From Alistipes sp. (GTDB taxonomy: Bacteria > Bacteroidota > Bacteroidia > Bacteroidales > Rikenellaceae), in the NCBI GenBank assembly GCA_017436185.1, contig JAFSDP010000002.1:1-44935 (forward strand): 44,935 nt of DNA. Direction: 5' to 3'. Position 1 is the first letter of the stretch. Each line of letters begins with the position of its first letter. Below the pieces are notes generated by a model that was given only the letters and a program-made list of their open reading frames with translations, was not told the DNA's origin and did not search any database. The position numbers were made by a program, and so were the translations under genes. Below are positions 24,987 to 33,509 of the stretch, piece after piece.

Positions 24987-25478
24987 TTAGAACGGCAGGT
25001 CGTCCGAATCCTCGGCAGGGGCAACCACCTGTTGCGGGGCAGGCTGCTGATACGAGGGCTGTGGTGCGGGCTGCTGGTAGGTCTGCTGAGCCGTAGGCTG
25101 CGGCTGGGCGGTATAGGTGCCCGTATTGTCCGACACACGGCCATTGTCGGCACGACGACCCAAGAGGTTCATCGCATCGGCCAAAATCTCGGTCGCGTAG
25201 CGTTTTGCACCCGTCTGGTCGGTCCACTCACGGGTACGCAAGCGACCCTCGACGTAGATTTGCGACCCCTTGCGCACATAGTTATCCACCACATCGGCCA
25301 AACCACGCCACAAGGTGATGGTGTGCCACTCGGTGTGCTCTTTATTCTCGCCACTCTGGCGGTCACGGAAACGCTCGGTCGTTGCGAGGCGTACACGGGC
25401 CACCTTTACGCCGCCCTCCATCGTACGCACCTCGGGATCCATACCGACGTTGCCAATCAAAATTACCTTATTTACCAT
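24987..25478 (-). CDS. ssb: Single-stranded DNA-binding protein
   Basis: Binds and protects single-stranded DNA in replication and repair. The 163-residue protein has an N-terminal OB fold (about 1-105, beginning MVNKVILIGNVG, with EWHTITLWRGLA and YVEGRLRTREW), a Gln/Pro-rich linker (about 118-155) and the acidic protein-interaction tail ending DSDDLPF. It follows pnp by six bases. Confidence 0.97.
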   Translation of the reverse strand: MVNKVILIGNVGMDPEVRTMEGGVKVARVRLATTERFRDRQSGENKEHTEWHTITLWRGLADVVDNYVRKGSQIYVEGRLRTREWTDQTGAKRYATEILADAMNLLGRRADNGRVSDNTGTYTAQPQPTAQQTYQQPAPQPSYQQPAPQQVVAPAEDSDDLPF

Positions 25479-25484
25479 ATTGTA

Positions 25485-26294
25485 TTACAATGCTTTAATC
25501 ATCTCCTTAAAGAGCTTCTCCATACGCACGGCCGCCTTCTTGCCCTGGCGCTGTACATCCTCGTGGTCGCCAACCTCCTCCGACAGACCGCAGTTGGTGA
25601 TGACCGAAACGCCGAAGCAGGGAATACCCATATGGCGTGCCACAATCACCTCGGGAACGGTGGACATACCTGCCGTATCGCCGCCGATGGCCTTAAAGTA
25701 GCGGTACTCGGCCTGCGTCTCGAAGGTCGGGCCCGTGCCACCCACATATACACCATACTGCAACTTAATGCCCTCACGCTCGGCAATCTCCGTTGCCTTC
25801 TGAATCAGCGCCTTATCGTAGCAGTTGTGCATATCGGGGAAGCGGGGACCCAGCTCCGACAGGTTGGGGCCGATGAGCGGGTTGGGCATCAAGTTGATGT
25901 GGTCGGTGATAATCATCAGATCGCCCACACGGAACGAGGTGTTGATACCGCCCGAGGCATTCGAAACGAAGAGGTACTGAATACCCAGCAGCTTCATTAC
26001 ACGCACCGGGAAGGTGACCTCGGTCATCGGGTAGCCCTCGTAGTAGTGGAAACGGCCCTGCATAGCCACCACCTTGCGCCCCTCGATCGTACCGAATATC
26101 ATACGGCCCTTGTGGCCCTCTACGGTCGAAATGGGAAATCCCGGAATATCTTTGTAATCGATTGTATAGGCGGCCTCGATCTTCTCACCGAAGTCACCCA
26201 GACCCGTACCGAGAATAATACCCACCTCGGGGCAGAAATTGTTTGTCACAGCGGCCAAGTGAGCGGCCGTAGCCTTAATCTTTTCTAACAACAT
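25485..26294 (-). CDS. Purine-nucleoside phosphorylase (trimeric type)
   Basis: Phosphorolysis of purine nucleosides for salvage. The 269-residue protein belongs to the trimeric PNP family: [20 protein letters not shown] phosphate and ribose site, [21 protein letters not shown] with the base-binding Glu, and VITNCG with the key Asn. The ATG at 26294 is preferred over an upstream TTG. It overlaps the lpxK 3' end by 20 bases and precedes ssb, so it is co-transcribed. Confidence 0.94.
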   Translation of the reverse strand: MLLEKIKATAAHLAAVTNNFCPEVGIILGTGLGDFGEKIEAAYTIDYKDIPGFPISTVEGHKGRMIFGTIEGRKVVAMQGRFHYYEGYPMTEVTFPVRVMKLLGIQYLFVSNASGGINTSFRVGDLMIITDHINLMPNPLIGPNLSELGPRFPDMHNCYDKALIQKATEIAEREGIKLQYGVYVGGTGPTFETQAEYRYFKAIGGDTAGMSTVPEVIVARHMGIPCFGVSVITNCGLSEEVGDHEDVQRQGKKAAVRMEKLFKEMIKAL

Positions 26295-27318
26295 CTTCGT
26301 CAAGTTTTTGGAGGAAGTCCGTAGCGGAGTCCTCGATGAAGGTTATATCAATCGGAATGTAGTAGATGGCCCGACGCACCTCCTCGGGGATGTGTTGGCG
26401 TCGGGTCAGCTTGATGGCATCCTTCTCGGTGGTGACGATGGCTGCATCGGGGAACTTTTTGAGCAGCCCGACCAACTCGACCATATCGCTGCGATGATAG
26501 ACGTGGTGGTCGTCCTTCGTCAGTTCGGCAACGACCTCGTACTGACGCTTCAGCCCATCGACAAACTGCTTGGGGTTACCGATACCCGACAAGGCAATCA
26601 CACGGCTATGGGGCGTCAAAGGTTGCAGAGCCTCATCGGCATAGATGGGCTGCGGCGAGAAGCTCTCGAAGCGGGTGAAGTAGATCTGCTGGTAGGGGTA
26701 GCGAATCAGCACCTTGCGTTGCAGGCGGCGATCGATGGGGGCCATCTTCTCGGGGCACTTCGTCACCACAAAGTAGTGGGCACGGTAAAGCTGATCGGGC
26801 AGGTCGCGCAACGAGCCGAGGGGCAACATCTTATCGAACTGAATCGGGCGGGTCGAATCGACCATCAGGATGTTAATCTTCGGCGTCACATAGCGGTGCT
26901 GGAAGCCGTCGTCCATAATGATGAGGTTCACCTCGGGGTGCTCCTGACGGATGCGGCGGATGCCCTCGACACGCTTCTCGCAGACGACAACCACCGTCTG
27001 GGGGAATTTGCGCTTGAAGAGCAGCGGCTCATCGCCCACCTGACGGTAGTGGCTCTTGATACCCACCTCCAGATAGCCCTTCGTGGTACGGCCATAGCCG
27101 CGCGAGAGGATGGCCACACGGTATTTGCGTTGGAAATAGGAGATGAGCATCTCACACATCGGGGTCTTGCCCGTACCGCCTACGGTGATGTTGCCGATGC
27201 AGATAATCGGAATGTCGAACTTCTCGCTTTTGAGCATACCCCAGTCAAAGAGGCGGTGACGGAAGGTCACAGCCAAACGGTACAAAAGGGCCAGCGGGGC
27301 ATAGAAAATTTCGCGCAT
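26275..27318 (-). CDS. lpxK: Tetraacyldisaccharide 4'-kinase
   Basis: Phosphorylates the lipid A precursor at the 4' position at the inner membrane. The 347-residue protein has an N-terminal hydrophobic anchor ([13 protein letters not shown]), the P-loop [12 protein letters not shown] (42-53) and the catalytic DDGFQH motif. This start and a good promoter 27 bases upstream agree. It is first in the lpxK-pnp-ssb unit and overlaps pnp by 20 bases. waaA in the same window acts later in the same pathway. Confidence 0.96.
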   Translation of the reverse strand: MREIFYAPLALLYRLAVTFRHRLFDWGMLKSEKFDIPIICIGNITVGGTGKTPMCEMLISYFQRKYRVAILSRGYGRTTKGYLEVGIKSHYRQVGDEPLLFKRKFPQTVVVVCEKRVEGIRRIRQEHPEVNLIIMDDGFQHRYVTPKINILMVDSTRPIQFDKMLPLGSLRDLPDQLYRAHYFVVTKCPEKMAPIDRRLQRKVLIRYPYQQIYFTRFESFSPQPIYADEALQPLTPHSRVIALSGIGNPKQFVDGLKRQYEVVAELTKDDHHVYHRSDMVELVGLLKKFPDAAIVTTEKDAIKLTRRQHIPEEVRRAIYYIPIDITFIEDSATDFLQKLDEDVVRKD

Positions 27319-27344
27319 TTCGTCTCTGAATTATACGAATCATT

Positions 27345-27376
27345 CAAAGATAGCGGTTTTTTTTCTTTTTCCCAAA
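27345..27376 (-). promoter_or_regulatory. Promoter for lpxK-pnp-ssb
   Basis: On the minus strand TTTG (27376-27373), a 20-base spacer and TATCTTTG (27352-27345) give a good Bacteroidetes promoter, 26 bases before the lpxK ATG. Confidence 0.75.
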
Positions 27377-27446
27377 CGAAATCCGTTTTTTCTCTTTTTT
27401 ATGGAGAATATCCCCTTTTGCGAGCAATTTTCTCTCCGTTTTTTCG

Positions 27447-27454
27447 TATCTTTA
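27447..27454 (+). promoter_or_regulatory. Weak -7-like element for the M23-ispD operon
   Basis: TATCTTTA differs from TAnnTTTG in its last base. It lies 26 bases before the ATG at 27481. Confidence 0.35.
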
Positions 27455-27480
27455 CAGCCTACGATAAAAAACCGAAAAAA

Positions 27481-28791
27481 ATGAGATACTCACACCTTCT
27501 GTTACACACCCTGCTTGTGACTCTGCTGCTGGGCACGCTTTCGGCTTGCAGCTCCTCGTCGAAGGAGGAGGCCGCCGAAGAGGAGGCCCCCCTGAACCTT
27601 GTTTACGGCATCAATGCCGACCTCTATCGATTGGAGACGGGCGAGGTAGCCTCGGGGCAGACCGTAGGCGGCATCTTGGGCGGCTACGGGGTTTCGGCTC
27701 GTCTGATCGACCGCCTCGACCGTTCGTCGAAGGAGGTCTTCCCGCTGCGCAACATCCGCCCGGGCCACAAATACACCGCCTTCATCCACGAAGATTCGCT
27801 CTATGCGCCCCACCTGGATTACCTGGTCTATGAGCAGAACGTCTCGGACTATGTAATCTTTGGCTTTGTGGGTGACTCGGTCACCATCGAGAAGGGGTCG
27901 AAGCCGACCACCACCCGCCGCACCCGCAAGAGTGCCGTCATCGAGAGTTCACTGTGGGGTGCCATTATGGAGGCCGACCTGCCGTATGCCCTGGCCGCCG
28001 AGATGGAGGACATCTACCAATGGACGGTCGATTTCTTTGGTATTCAGGCCGGTGACGACTTCACGGTCATCTACGACGAGAAGTTCATCGACGACACCCT
28101 CTCGGTCGGCATTGGTCGGGTGTGGGGTGCCCGCTTCAACCACGGTGGCAAGAGCTACTATGCCATCCCCTTCCGTCAGGGGGGCAAACTCCAATACTGG
28201 GAGGCCGATGGCGGCTCGCTGCGCAAGAACATCCTGAAGGCACCGCTCAAATTCTCCCGCATCTCGTCGGGCTTCTCCTACTCGCGTCTCCACCCCGTGC
28301 ATAAGGTACGCCGCCCCCATACGGGTGTCGATTATGCCGCTCCGGCAGGTACGCCCGTGCGTGCCGTAGCCGATGGCGTAGTGACCTTCCGAGGCTGGGG
28401 TGGCGGTGGTGGTAACACCATCAAAATCAAGCACCCGGGCAACCTGATGACCGGTTACCTGCACTTGAGCCGCTTTGCCAAGGGCATCGCCGTCGGTACC
28501 CGTGTGTCGCAGGGACAGCTCATTGGTTATGTCGGCTCGACAGGCACCTCGACAGGCCCGCACCTGGACTACCGCATCTGGAAAAACGGTACCCCCATCA
28601 ACCCCTTGAAGGTGCCGCAGGAGCCTACCGAACCTATCTCGAAGGAGAATCGCGAGAAGTTCGAGTTTGTGCGTGACCGCATTATGGCCGAGCTGGAGGG
28701 CAACTGCCCCGAGAGCGACATCATCACGCAGGTCGATTCGATTGTACTGCCCACCATTGCTGCCGACTCGGTAGCCCAACCGACCAACTAA
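27481..28791 (+). CDS. M23 (LytM-type) peptidase lipoprotein
   Basis: This 436-residue protein has a lipoprotein signal ending in LSAC (Cys22 or nearby), an OapA/LysM-like linker region, and a C-terminal M23 domain (about 270-385). Peptidoglycan endopeptidases of this type cut cross-links in the periplasm. H280 and D284 (HTGVDYAAP) and H328 (GYLHLS) are present. The usual HLH motif reads HLD (H361, D363), so the third zinc ligand is Asp. It is either a modified enzyme or an activator. The start at 27481 follows the divergent promoter; longer in-frame sequence upstream is antisense to lpxK. ispD follows after one base. Confidence 0.92.
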   Translation: MRYSHLLLHTLLVTLLLGTLSACSSSSKEEAAEEEAPLNLVYGINADLYRLETGEVASGQTVGGILGGYGVSARLIDRLDRSSKEVFPLRNIRPGHKYTAFIHEDSLYAPHLDYLVYEQNVSDYVIFGFVGDSVTIEKGSKPTTTRRTRKSAVIESSLWGAIMEADLPYALAAEMEDIYQWTVDFFGIQAGDDFTVIYDEKFIDDTLSVGIGRVWGARFNHGGKSYYAIPFRQGGKLQYWEADGGSLRKNILKAPLKFSRISSGFSYSRLHPVHKVRRPHTGVDYAAPAGTPVRAVADGVVTFRGWGGGGGNTIKIKHPGNLMTGYLHLSRFAKGIAVGTRVSQGQLIGYVGSTGTSTGPHLDYRIWKNGTPINPLKVPQEPTEPISKENREKFEFVRDRIMAELEGNCPESDIITQVDSIVLPTIAADSVAQPTN

Positions 28792-28792
28792 A

Positions 28793-29479
28793 ATGGCACG
28801 CACGGCAGTTATCATCGTAGCAGGAGGGGTGGGCCAACGAATGGGCGGCAGCCTGCCCAAACAGTTTCTGTTTCTGGGCGATAAGCCCATTCTGGCGCAA
28901 ACCATCAACCGTTTCCACGAGGCTCTGCCCGAGGCGCAACTCATCGTGGTGTTGCCCGAAGCACACATCGACTTTTGGCGTAACTTCAGCGCCCGCTTCG
29001 AGGTGGCACGTCACCAAATTGTAGCGGGGGGCAAAGAGCGTTTCCACTCGGTCAAGAATGGCTTAGCGGCGGTGGCCTACAACTGCGAGTTGGTTGCCGT
29101 GCAGGATGCCGTGCGCCCCTTGGCATCGGTCGAGTTGATTCGTCGCTCGATGGAGGAGGCGGCACACTACGGCTCGGCGATTCCGGTGGTCGAGGCGGTC
29201 GATTCGTACCGCATCATCGAGGGCGAGGAGTCGAGAATCATCGACCGCCGACCGTTGCGCATCGTGCAGACCCCGCAATGCTTTCAGCGTGCGCTGTTGG
29301 ACGAGGCCTACGGGGTAGCGTATTCGCCCCTGTTTACCGACGATGCCTCGGTGGTGGAGGCGATGGGCGAAAAGGTCCACCTGACACAGGGCGAGCGCAG
29401 CAACCTGAAGATCACAACCCGAGAGGATATTACCGTCGCCTCGGCTCTGATGATGGGCGAAGAGGCAGAAAACCAATAA
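28793..29479 (+). CDS. ispD: 2-C-methyl-D-erythritol 4-phosphate cytidylyltransferase
   Basis: Makes CDP-methylerythritol in the MEP pathway. The 228-residue protein has the nucleotide-binding start VIIVAGGVGQRMGGSLPKQF, GGKERFHSVKNGL, VQDAVRPLAS and the C-terminal GERSNLKITTREDI signature. It starts one base after the M23 stop and ends one base before the next gene. ispE, the next enzyme in the pathway, lies elsewhere in the window. Confidence 0.96.
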   Translation: MARTAVIIVAGGVGQRMGGSLPKQFLFLGDKPILAQTINRFHEALPEAQLIVVLPEAHIDFWRNFSARFEVARHQIVAGGKERFHSVKNGLAAVAYNCELVAVQDAVRPLASVELIRRSMEEAAHYGSAIPVVEAVDSYRIIEGEESRIIDRRPLRIVQTPQCFQRALLDEAYGVAYSPLFTDDASVVEAMGEKVHLTQGERSNLKITTREDITVASALMMGEEAENQ

Positions 29480-29480
29480 G

Positions 29481-29987
29481 ATGAACCGCACATTCCGTTT
29501 CCGTTTCGATCGACGCACGCTCTACATTACGGCCCTGCACGTCGTGCTCTATCTGGCCATCGGCGTGGGGTTGTACCTCCTTTACGAAGGGGGCTACTTC
29601 TCGGCCTGGTTTGCCTCGTTTGTGGGGGCGTTGCTCGTGTTGATGTCGCTCTCGATTCCCCGCACGCTGCTCCTCACGGACGAGCAGTTGGAGGTGCGAT
29701 GTCTGCTCGACATCACCGAGTTGCCATACAAAGAGATTGCCTCGGTGCGGATGGTCGAGCCCGAAGAGATGCGACGGGTCTTCCCCTACTTTGGGGCCTT
29801 CGGATTCTTCGGCTACTACGGCCACTTCTTCGATTTCAAGCAGTTTGAGCGCATCAAAATCTACGCCTCCGAGTGGCGCAATATGGTCGAGGTGATGACC
29901 ATCTACGAGGAGCGTTATTGGATTTCGTGTACCGACGCCGAGGAGTTGATTCGCCTCATCGACGAAGCGGCATCACAAGAAGCCTAA
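29481..29987 (+). CDS. PH-domain-like membrane protein
   Basis: This 168-residue protein has two membrane segments (about 16-36 and 41-60) followed by a soluble domain. The sequence SIPRTLLLTDEQLEVRCLLDITELPYKEIASVR is typical of bacterial PH (YdbT/bPH2-like) domains that sit next to membrane helices. The function is unknown; a structural or scaffolding role at the inner membrane is a guess. It is embedded tightly between ispD and a secreted glycosidase gene. Confidence 0.7.
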   Translation: MNRTFRFRFDRRTLYITALHVVLYLAIGVGLYLLYEGGYFSAWFASFVGALLVLMSLSIPRTLLLTDEQLEVRCLLDITELPYKEIASVRMVEPEEMRRVFPYFGAFGFFGYYGHFFDFKQFERIKIYASEWRNMVEVMTIYEERYWISCTDAEELIRLIDEAASQEA

Positions 29988-30000
29988 AACCTAAAACACT

Positions 30001-32121
30001 ATGAATATCAAGCGTTTATTATTGCCGATTTTGCTATTGGCAGCCCTTACCGTATCATCCCAGGAGTTGGTCTATCAGGACCGCGAAGGGGTCATTCGCT
30101 ACACGGCCGACAACACCGAAGTGGGTGTCTTTGGTGCCAACTACTGCCTCCCCTCGGCCTCGGATTACCGTGCGGCCCACAAGGTAGCCCCCACGTTGGA
30201 GCTGAAGAAGCGGATGATCGACATCGATATGGAGCACTTCGCCCGAATGGGTTTCCGTGCCCTGCGCCTCTCGTTCTGGGGCGATTGGGAAAATTCGACC
30301 CGTGAGGGGGCCCTGCTCGACAACGAACACCTCGACCTGCTCGACTACCTGATTTGGCGAGCCTCGGAGCGGGGCATTCTGATGCTCTTCTCGCCCACCG
30401 TAGGCCACGCCGCCTGGTGGCCCGATGGCGATAAGAACCTCCCCGGCTTTGCCGCCCACTACCCCAAGCCTGAGCTGACGTTCGACCAAGCGGCCATCCG
30501 TGCCCAGCAGCGTTATATGACCGAGTTTCTGAACTACCGCAACCGCTACACCCAGCGGCTGTATAAGGAGGAGCCGCACATCATCGCCATCGAAATTCTG
30601 AACGAGCCGGCCCGCATTATGGGGCGCAACGAGGAGATTCGCCACTACATCGACACCATGTCGGAGACCATCCGTAAGACGGGTTGTCAAAAGATTATCG
30701 CCTACAACATCTCGGAAAACTTCTACATCGCCCCCGCCATCCGCTCCTCAAAGGCCGAGTGTGTCACCTACGGATGGTATCCCACGCAGCTCAACCACGG
30801 CGAGACGCTTCGGGGCAACTACCTCCCCTATGTGAACGACTACACCCCGATGAAGCAGGTCGAGGTGGGTCCTCGCTCGAAGATGGTCTATGAGTTCGAT
30901 GCCCCCGACCTGGTCTGCTCGTATATGTATCCCGCCCAGGTGCGTGAGTTCCGTGAGGGTGGTGTGCAGTGGGCAGCGATGTTCTCCTACGATATGATTG
31001 GCACCGCCCCCTGGAATTTGGGTTGGCAGACCCACCTTTTGAATATGGTCTATACGCCGCAGAAGGCCGTTTCGGCAATGATTGCCGTCAAGGGAATGGC
31101 GACCCTCGAGCGAGGTCGTGATTGGGGCCGCTATCCCCACAACAACCGCTTCGGCCACATCGAGGTCGATGCCGAAGCCGACCGCAGCTGCTACTACGAC
31201 GGCGAGGAGCTTTACTACTCGAACTCGGCACCCGAGGAGCTGAAAATCAACCACAAAAGGCTTCGCAAGGTGGTGGGTGTCGGCTCGTCGGAGGTGGTCG
31301 CCTCTTCGGACAACTGCCTCTACTTTGTCGAGCGCACCGACCAAGGGTGGACACTGGAGCTTTATCCGGCCGTTACGCAGGTCGATGACCCCTACAAGTG
31401 GCCCACGCTCGATCGTCGGGTCTTTACGCTCGATGAGGGTACGCGCACCCTGCGCCTCAACCTGCCGGGTTGCAAGCAGACGGTCACGCTGTTGCCGGGT
31501 CGTTATCTGTTGAATGGCAAACGCGTGGAGCGCATCGGCGATGTCCGCTATCACCTCGCCCCCGAGCAGCTCTTCATTCCCCAACGTGATTACCCCACGC
31601 TGCTCTTTACCCGAGGCGGCTTCTTCAGCCCCTCGTACGACAGCCGTCCCTCGAAGGAGGGCAACCTGAGACTCTACGCCGAGAATCTGGTAGAGAAGGA
31701 GGAGTATTGGTTCCCTGCCGACATTGCGGCACAGCACTACATCGGCGACCGCCTGCAAAAGGGACAAACGCCCAAGGCGATGCTGATCAAGGTGCGTGCG
31801 CTGACCCCCACGACCACCACGATGCGTCTGCTCGTTAGCGAAAGTGACTTTGGCAGCTGGGGTACCACCCTCTCGCTTTCGACCGAGTGGCAGACCATCG
31901 AGGTGGATATGGCCTCGATGCACCCCGACCAAACGCCCCAACTGCCGCAGGATTGGCCGGGCATCAGCCCCTACTACCGTCCCGACTATGGCGGCACGGG
32001 CAGCGAGATTGATTGGTCGGAGGTCGAAAACCTCTACCTCTCGCTACGCAGTGGCGACTTTGAGGACCAAGGTGCCGCTCCGAAAGGCATCGAGGTGGCC
32101 TCGATCGAGGTAGTCTATTAA
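30001..32121 (+). CDS. Secreted clan GH-A glycoside hydrolase (GH5-like)
   Basis: This 706-residue protein has a signal peptide (about 1-20) and an N-terminal TIM-barrel domain. The acid/base Glu is E202 in IEILNEPA, and E298 in MVYEFDAPD is the likely nucleophile; the Asn before E202 supports clan GH-A. The C-terminal half looks beta-rich (about 390-700), with a possible carbohydrate-binding module. Related families such as GH5 or GH42-like cannot be told apart by eye, and the substrate is unknown. It closes the M23-ispD-PH unit, 13 bases downstream. Confidence 0.75.
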   Translation: MNIKRLLLPILLLAALTVSSQELVYQDREGVIRYTADNTEVGVFGANYCLPSASDYRAAHKVAPTLELKKRMIDIDMEHFARMGFRALRLSFWGDWENSTREGALLDNEHLDLLDYLIWRASERGILMLFSPTVGHAAWWPDGDKNLPGFAAHYPKPELTFDQAAIRAQQRYMTEFLNYRNRYTQRLYKEEPHIIAIEILNEPARIMGRNEEIRHYIDTMSETIRKTGCQKIIAYNISENFYIAPAIRSSKAECVTYGWYPTQLNHGETLRGNYLPYVNDYTPMKQVEVGPRSKMVYEFDAPDLVCSYMYPAQVREFREGGVQWAAMFSYDMIGTAPWNLGWQTHLLNMVYTPQKAVSAMIAVKGMATLERGRDWGRYPHNNRFGHIEVDAEADRSCYYDGEELYYSNSAPEELKINHKRLRKVVGVGSSEVVASSDNCLYFVERTDQGWTLELYPAVTQVDDPYKWPTLDRRVFTLDEGTRTLRLNLPGCKQTVTLLPGRYLLNGKRVERIGDVRYHLAPEQLFIPQRDYPTLLFTRGGFFSPSYDSRPSKEGNLRLYAENLVEKEEYWFPADIAAQHYIGDRLQKGQTPKAMLIKVRALTPTTTTMRLLVSESDFGSWGTTLSLSTEWQTIEVDMASMHPDQTPQLPQDWPGISPYYRPDYGGTGSEIDWSEVENLYLSLRSGDFEDQGAAPKGIEVASIEVVY

Positions 32122-32127
32122 AAGACC

Positions 32128-32168
32128 GAAAGGGAGTCCTGCCGTTTGGCAAGACTCCCTTCTTTTTT
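32128..32168 (+). terminator. Terminator after the GH-A gene
   Basis: A 9-bp outer stem (32130-32138 with 32153-32161) plus an inner four-pair stem is followed by a T-run. A nine-G run (32172-32180) and an A7 run follow it, just before the converging panD stop. Confidence 0.75.
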
Positions 32169-32188
32169 TGCGGGGGGGGGTAAAAAAA

Positions 32189-32548
32189 CTACTTCACCAG
32201 GCGGTTGGTAGCCGTATCGGGGAAGACAATCCAAGGGCGGAAGCTCTTGGCATCCTCGAAATCCATCAGGGCATAGGAGCAGATGATAATCACATCGCCC
32301 ACCTGTACCTTGCGGGCTGCGGCACCATTCAAACAGATGCAACCGCTTTCACGAGGCCCCTTGATGATGTAGGTCTCGAAACGCTCGCCATTGTTGATGT
32401 CCAAAATCTGGACCTTCTCGCCCTCGATGAGGTTGGCGGCCTCCATCAACGCCTCGTCGATGGTGATACTGCCCACGTAGTTCAAATCAGCCTGCGTCAC
32501 CGTCACACGGTGCAACTTCGACTTGATGACTTCAATCTGGAATTTCAT
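32189..32548 (-). CDS. panD: Aspartate 1-decarboxylase
   Basis: Makes beta-alanine for pantothenate. The 119-residue proenzyme has the self-cleavage site Gly26-Ser27 in NYVGSITID, which yields the pyruvoyl group, preceded by [16 protein letters not shown]. The start overlaps the panC stop by one base (TAATG-type arrangement), so PanC and PanD are made from one mRNA. Confidence 0.97.
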   Translation of the reverse strand: MKFQIEVIKSKLHRVTVTQADLNYVGSITIDEALMEAANLIEGEKVQILDINNGERFETYIIKGPRESGCICLNGAAARKVQVGDVIIICSYALMDFEDAKSFRPWIVFPDTATNRLVK

Positions 32549-33384
32549 TATCGAATACGAATGTTATCAATTAGACGAATCTCTCCTGCCTGCACGGCTA
32601 TGCAACCCTGAATGCGCTCCGAGTCGCTCCACTTCTCGACCTCCTCCAACGAGAGGGCATCGACCGACTGGTAGTAGATGACCTTCAGCAGGCCGCTCTT
32701 CTCGACCTCCTCAACCACCCACGCCTTCAACTCGGCGGGCGACAACTCCTTCGAACGCTCGACGGCACCTTGCAGAGCGGCATAAATCTCGGGGGCTGCG
32801 GCACGATGGGCAGGAGTCAGGAGCTGGTTGCGCGACGAGAGGGCCAGGCCATCCACATCACGAATGATGGGACACTCGACAATCTCGACCGTAAAGCCCA
32901 GCTGCGCCACCATCGCCTTGATGACGGCAATCTGCTGAAAATCCTTCTCGCCAAAGTAGGCACGAGCAGGCTCCACCATCTGAAACAGACGGCTCACCAC
33001 CTGTGCCACACCATTGAAGTGGCCCGGACGGGTGGCACCCTCCATCACCTTATCCACCCGACCGAAGTCGAACTGACGGGTATCGGGCTCGGGATAGACC
33101 TCCTCGACCGAGGGCATAAAGACCACATCGGCACCGGCCGCCTCCAACAAAGCCGCATCGGCCTCGGGGGTGCGGGGGTAACGGGTTAAATCGTTCTTGT
33201 CGTTGAATTGGGTGGGATTGACAAAGACACTCACCACCACCGTCTCATTCTCACGGCGGGCACGCTCAACCAACGAGCGGTGACCGGCGTGCAAAGCCCC
33301 CATCGTCGGAACGAAACCGACTCCCTGCTGATCCTTTGATTGAAGGGCCTCACGGAGGGCTGCTATGGTCGTAACTACTTGCAT
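32548..33384 (-). CDS. panC: Pantothenate synthetase
   Basis: Joins pantoate and beta-alanine using ATP. The 278-residue protein has the ATP-site [26 protein letters not shown], the [10 protein letters not shown] segment, and the YFGEKDFQQ and SSRNQLL motifs. Together with panD it covers the last steps of pantothenate synthesis; panB is not in the window. It has a TAnnTTTG element upstream. Confidence 0.97.
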   Translation of the reverse strand: MQVVTTIAALREALQSKDQQGVGFVPTMGALHAGHRSLVERARRENETVVVSVFVNPTQFNDKNDLTRYPRTPEADAALLEAAGADVVFMPSVEEVYPEPDTRQFDFGRVDKVMEGATRPGHFNGVAQVVSRLFQMVEPARAYFGEKDFQQIAVIKAMVAQLGFTVEIVECPIIRDVDGLALSSRNQLLTPAHRAAAPEIYAALQGAVERSKELSPAELKAWVVEEVEKSGLLKVIYYQSVDALSLEEVEKWSDSERIQGCIAVQAGEIRLIDNIRIR

Positions 33385-33413
33385 TGCTTTAAGCGGATAC
33401 TGTTTTACAGACG

Positions 33414-33421
33414 CAAAAGTA
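33414..33421 (-). promoter_or_regulatory. Putative -7 element for panC-panD
   Basis: The minus strand reads TACTTTTG, matching TAnnTTTG, 29 bases before the panC ATG. No TTTG -33 box. Confidence 0.5.
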
Positions 33422-33476
33422 GAAACAATAAATGAGATTGAGAAAAGAAAAGTTATTTAATTTTCGCCGATTGTAC

Positions 33477-33484
33477 TATCTTTG
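33477..33484 (+). promoter_or_regulatory. Putative -7 element for the DPP III gene
   Basis: TATCTTTG matches TAnnTTTG, 25 bases before the ATG at 33510. It diverges from the panC promoter with about 55 bases between the boxes. Confidence 0.6.
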
Positions 33485-33509
33485 CATCAAAATCAAACCT
33501 AAACAAGCA

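Noticed and set aside
26308..27480. N-terminal extension of the M23 gene
   Set aside because: It is antisense to lpxK and crosses two promoters; the lipoprotein signal starts at 27481.
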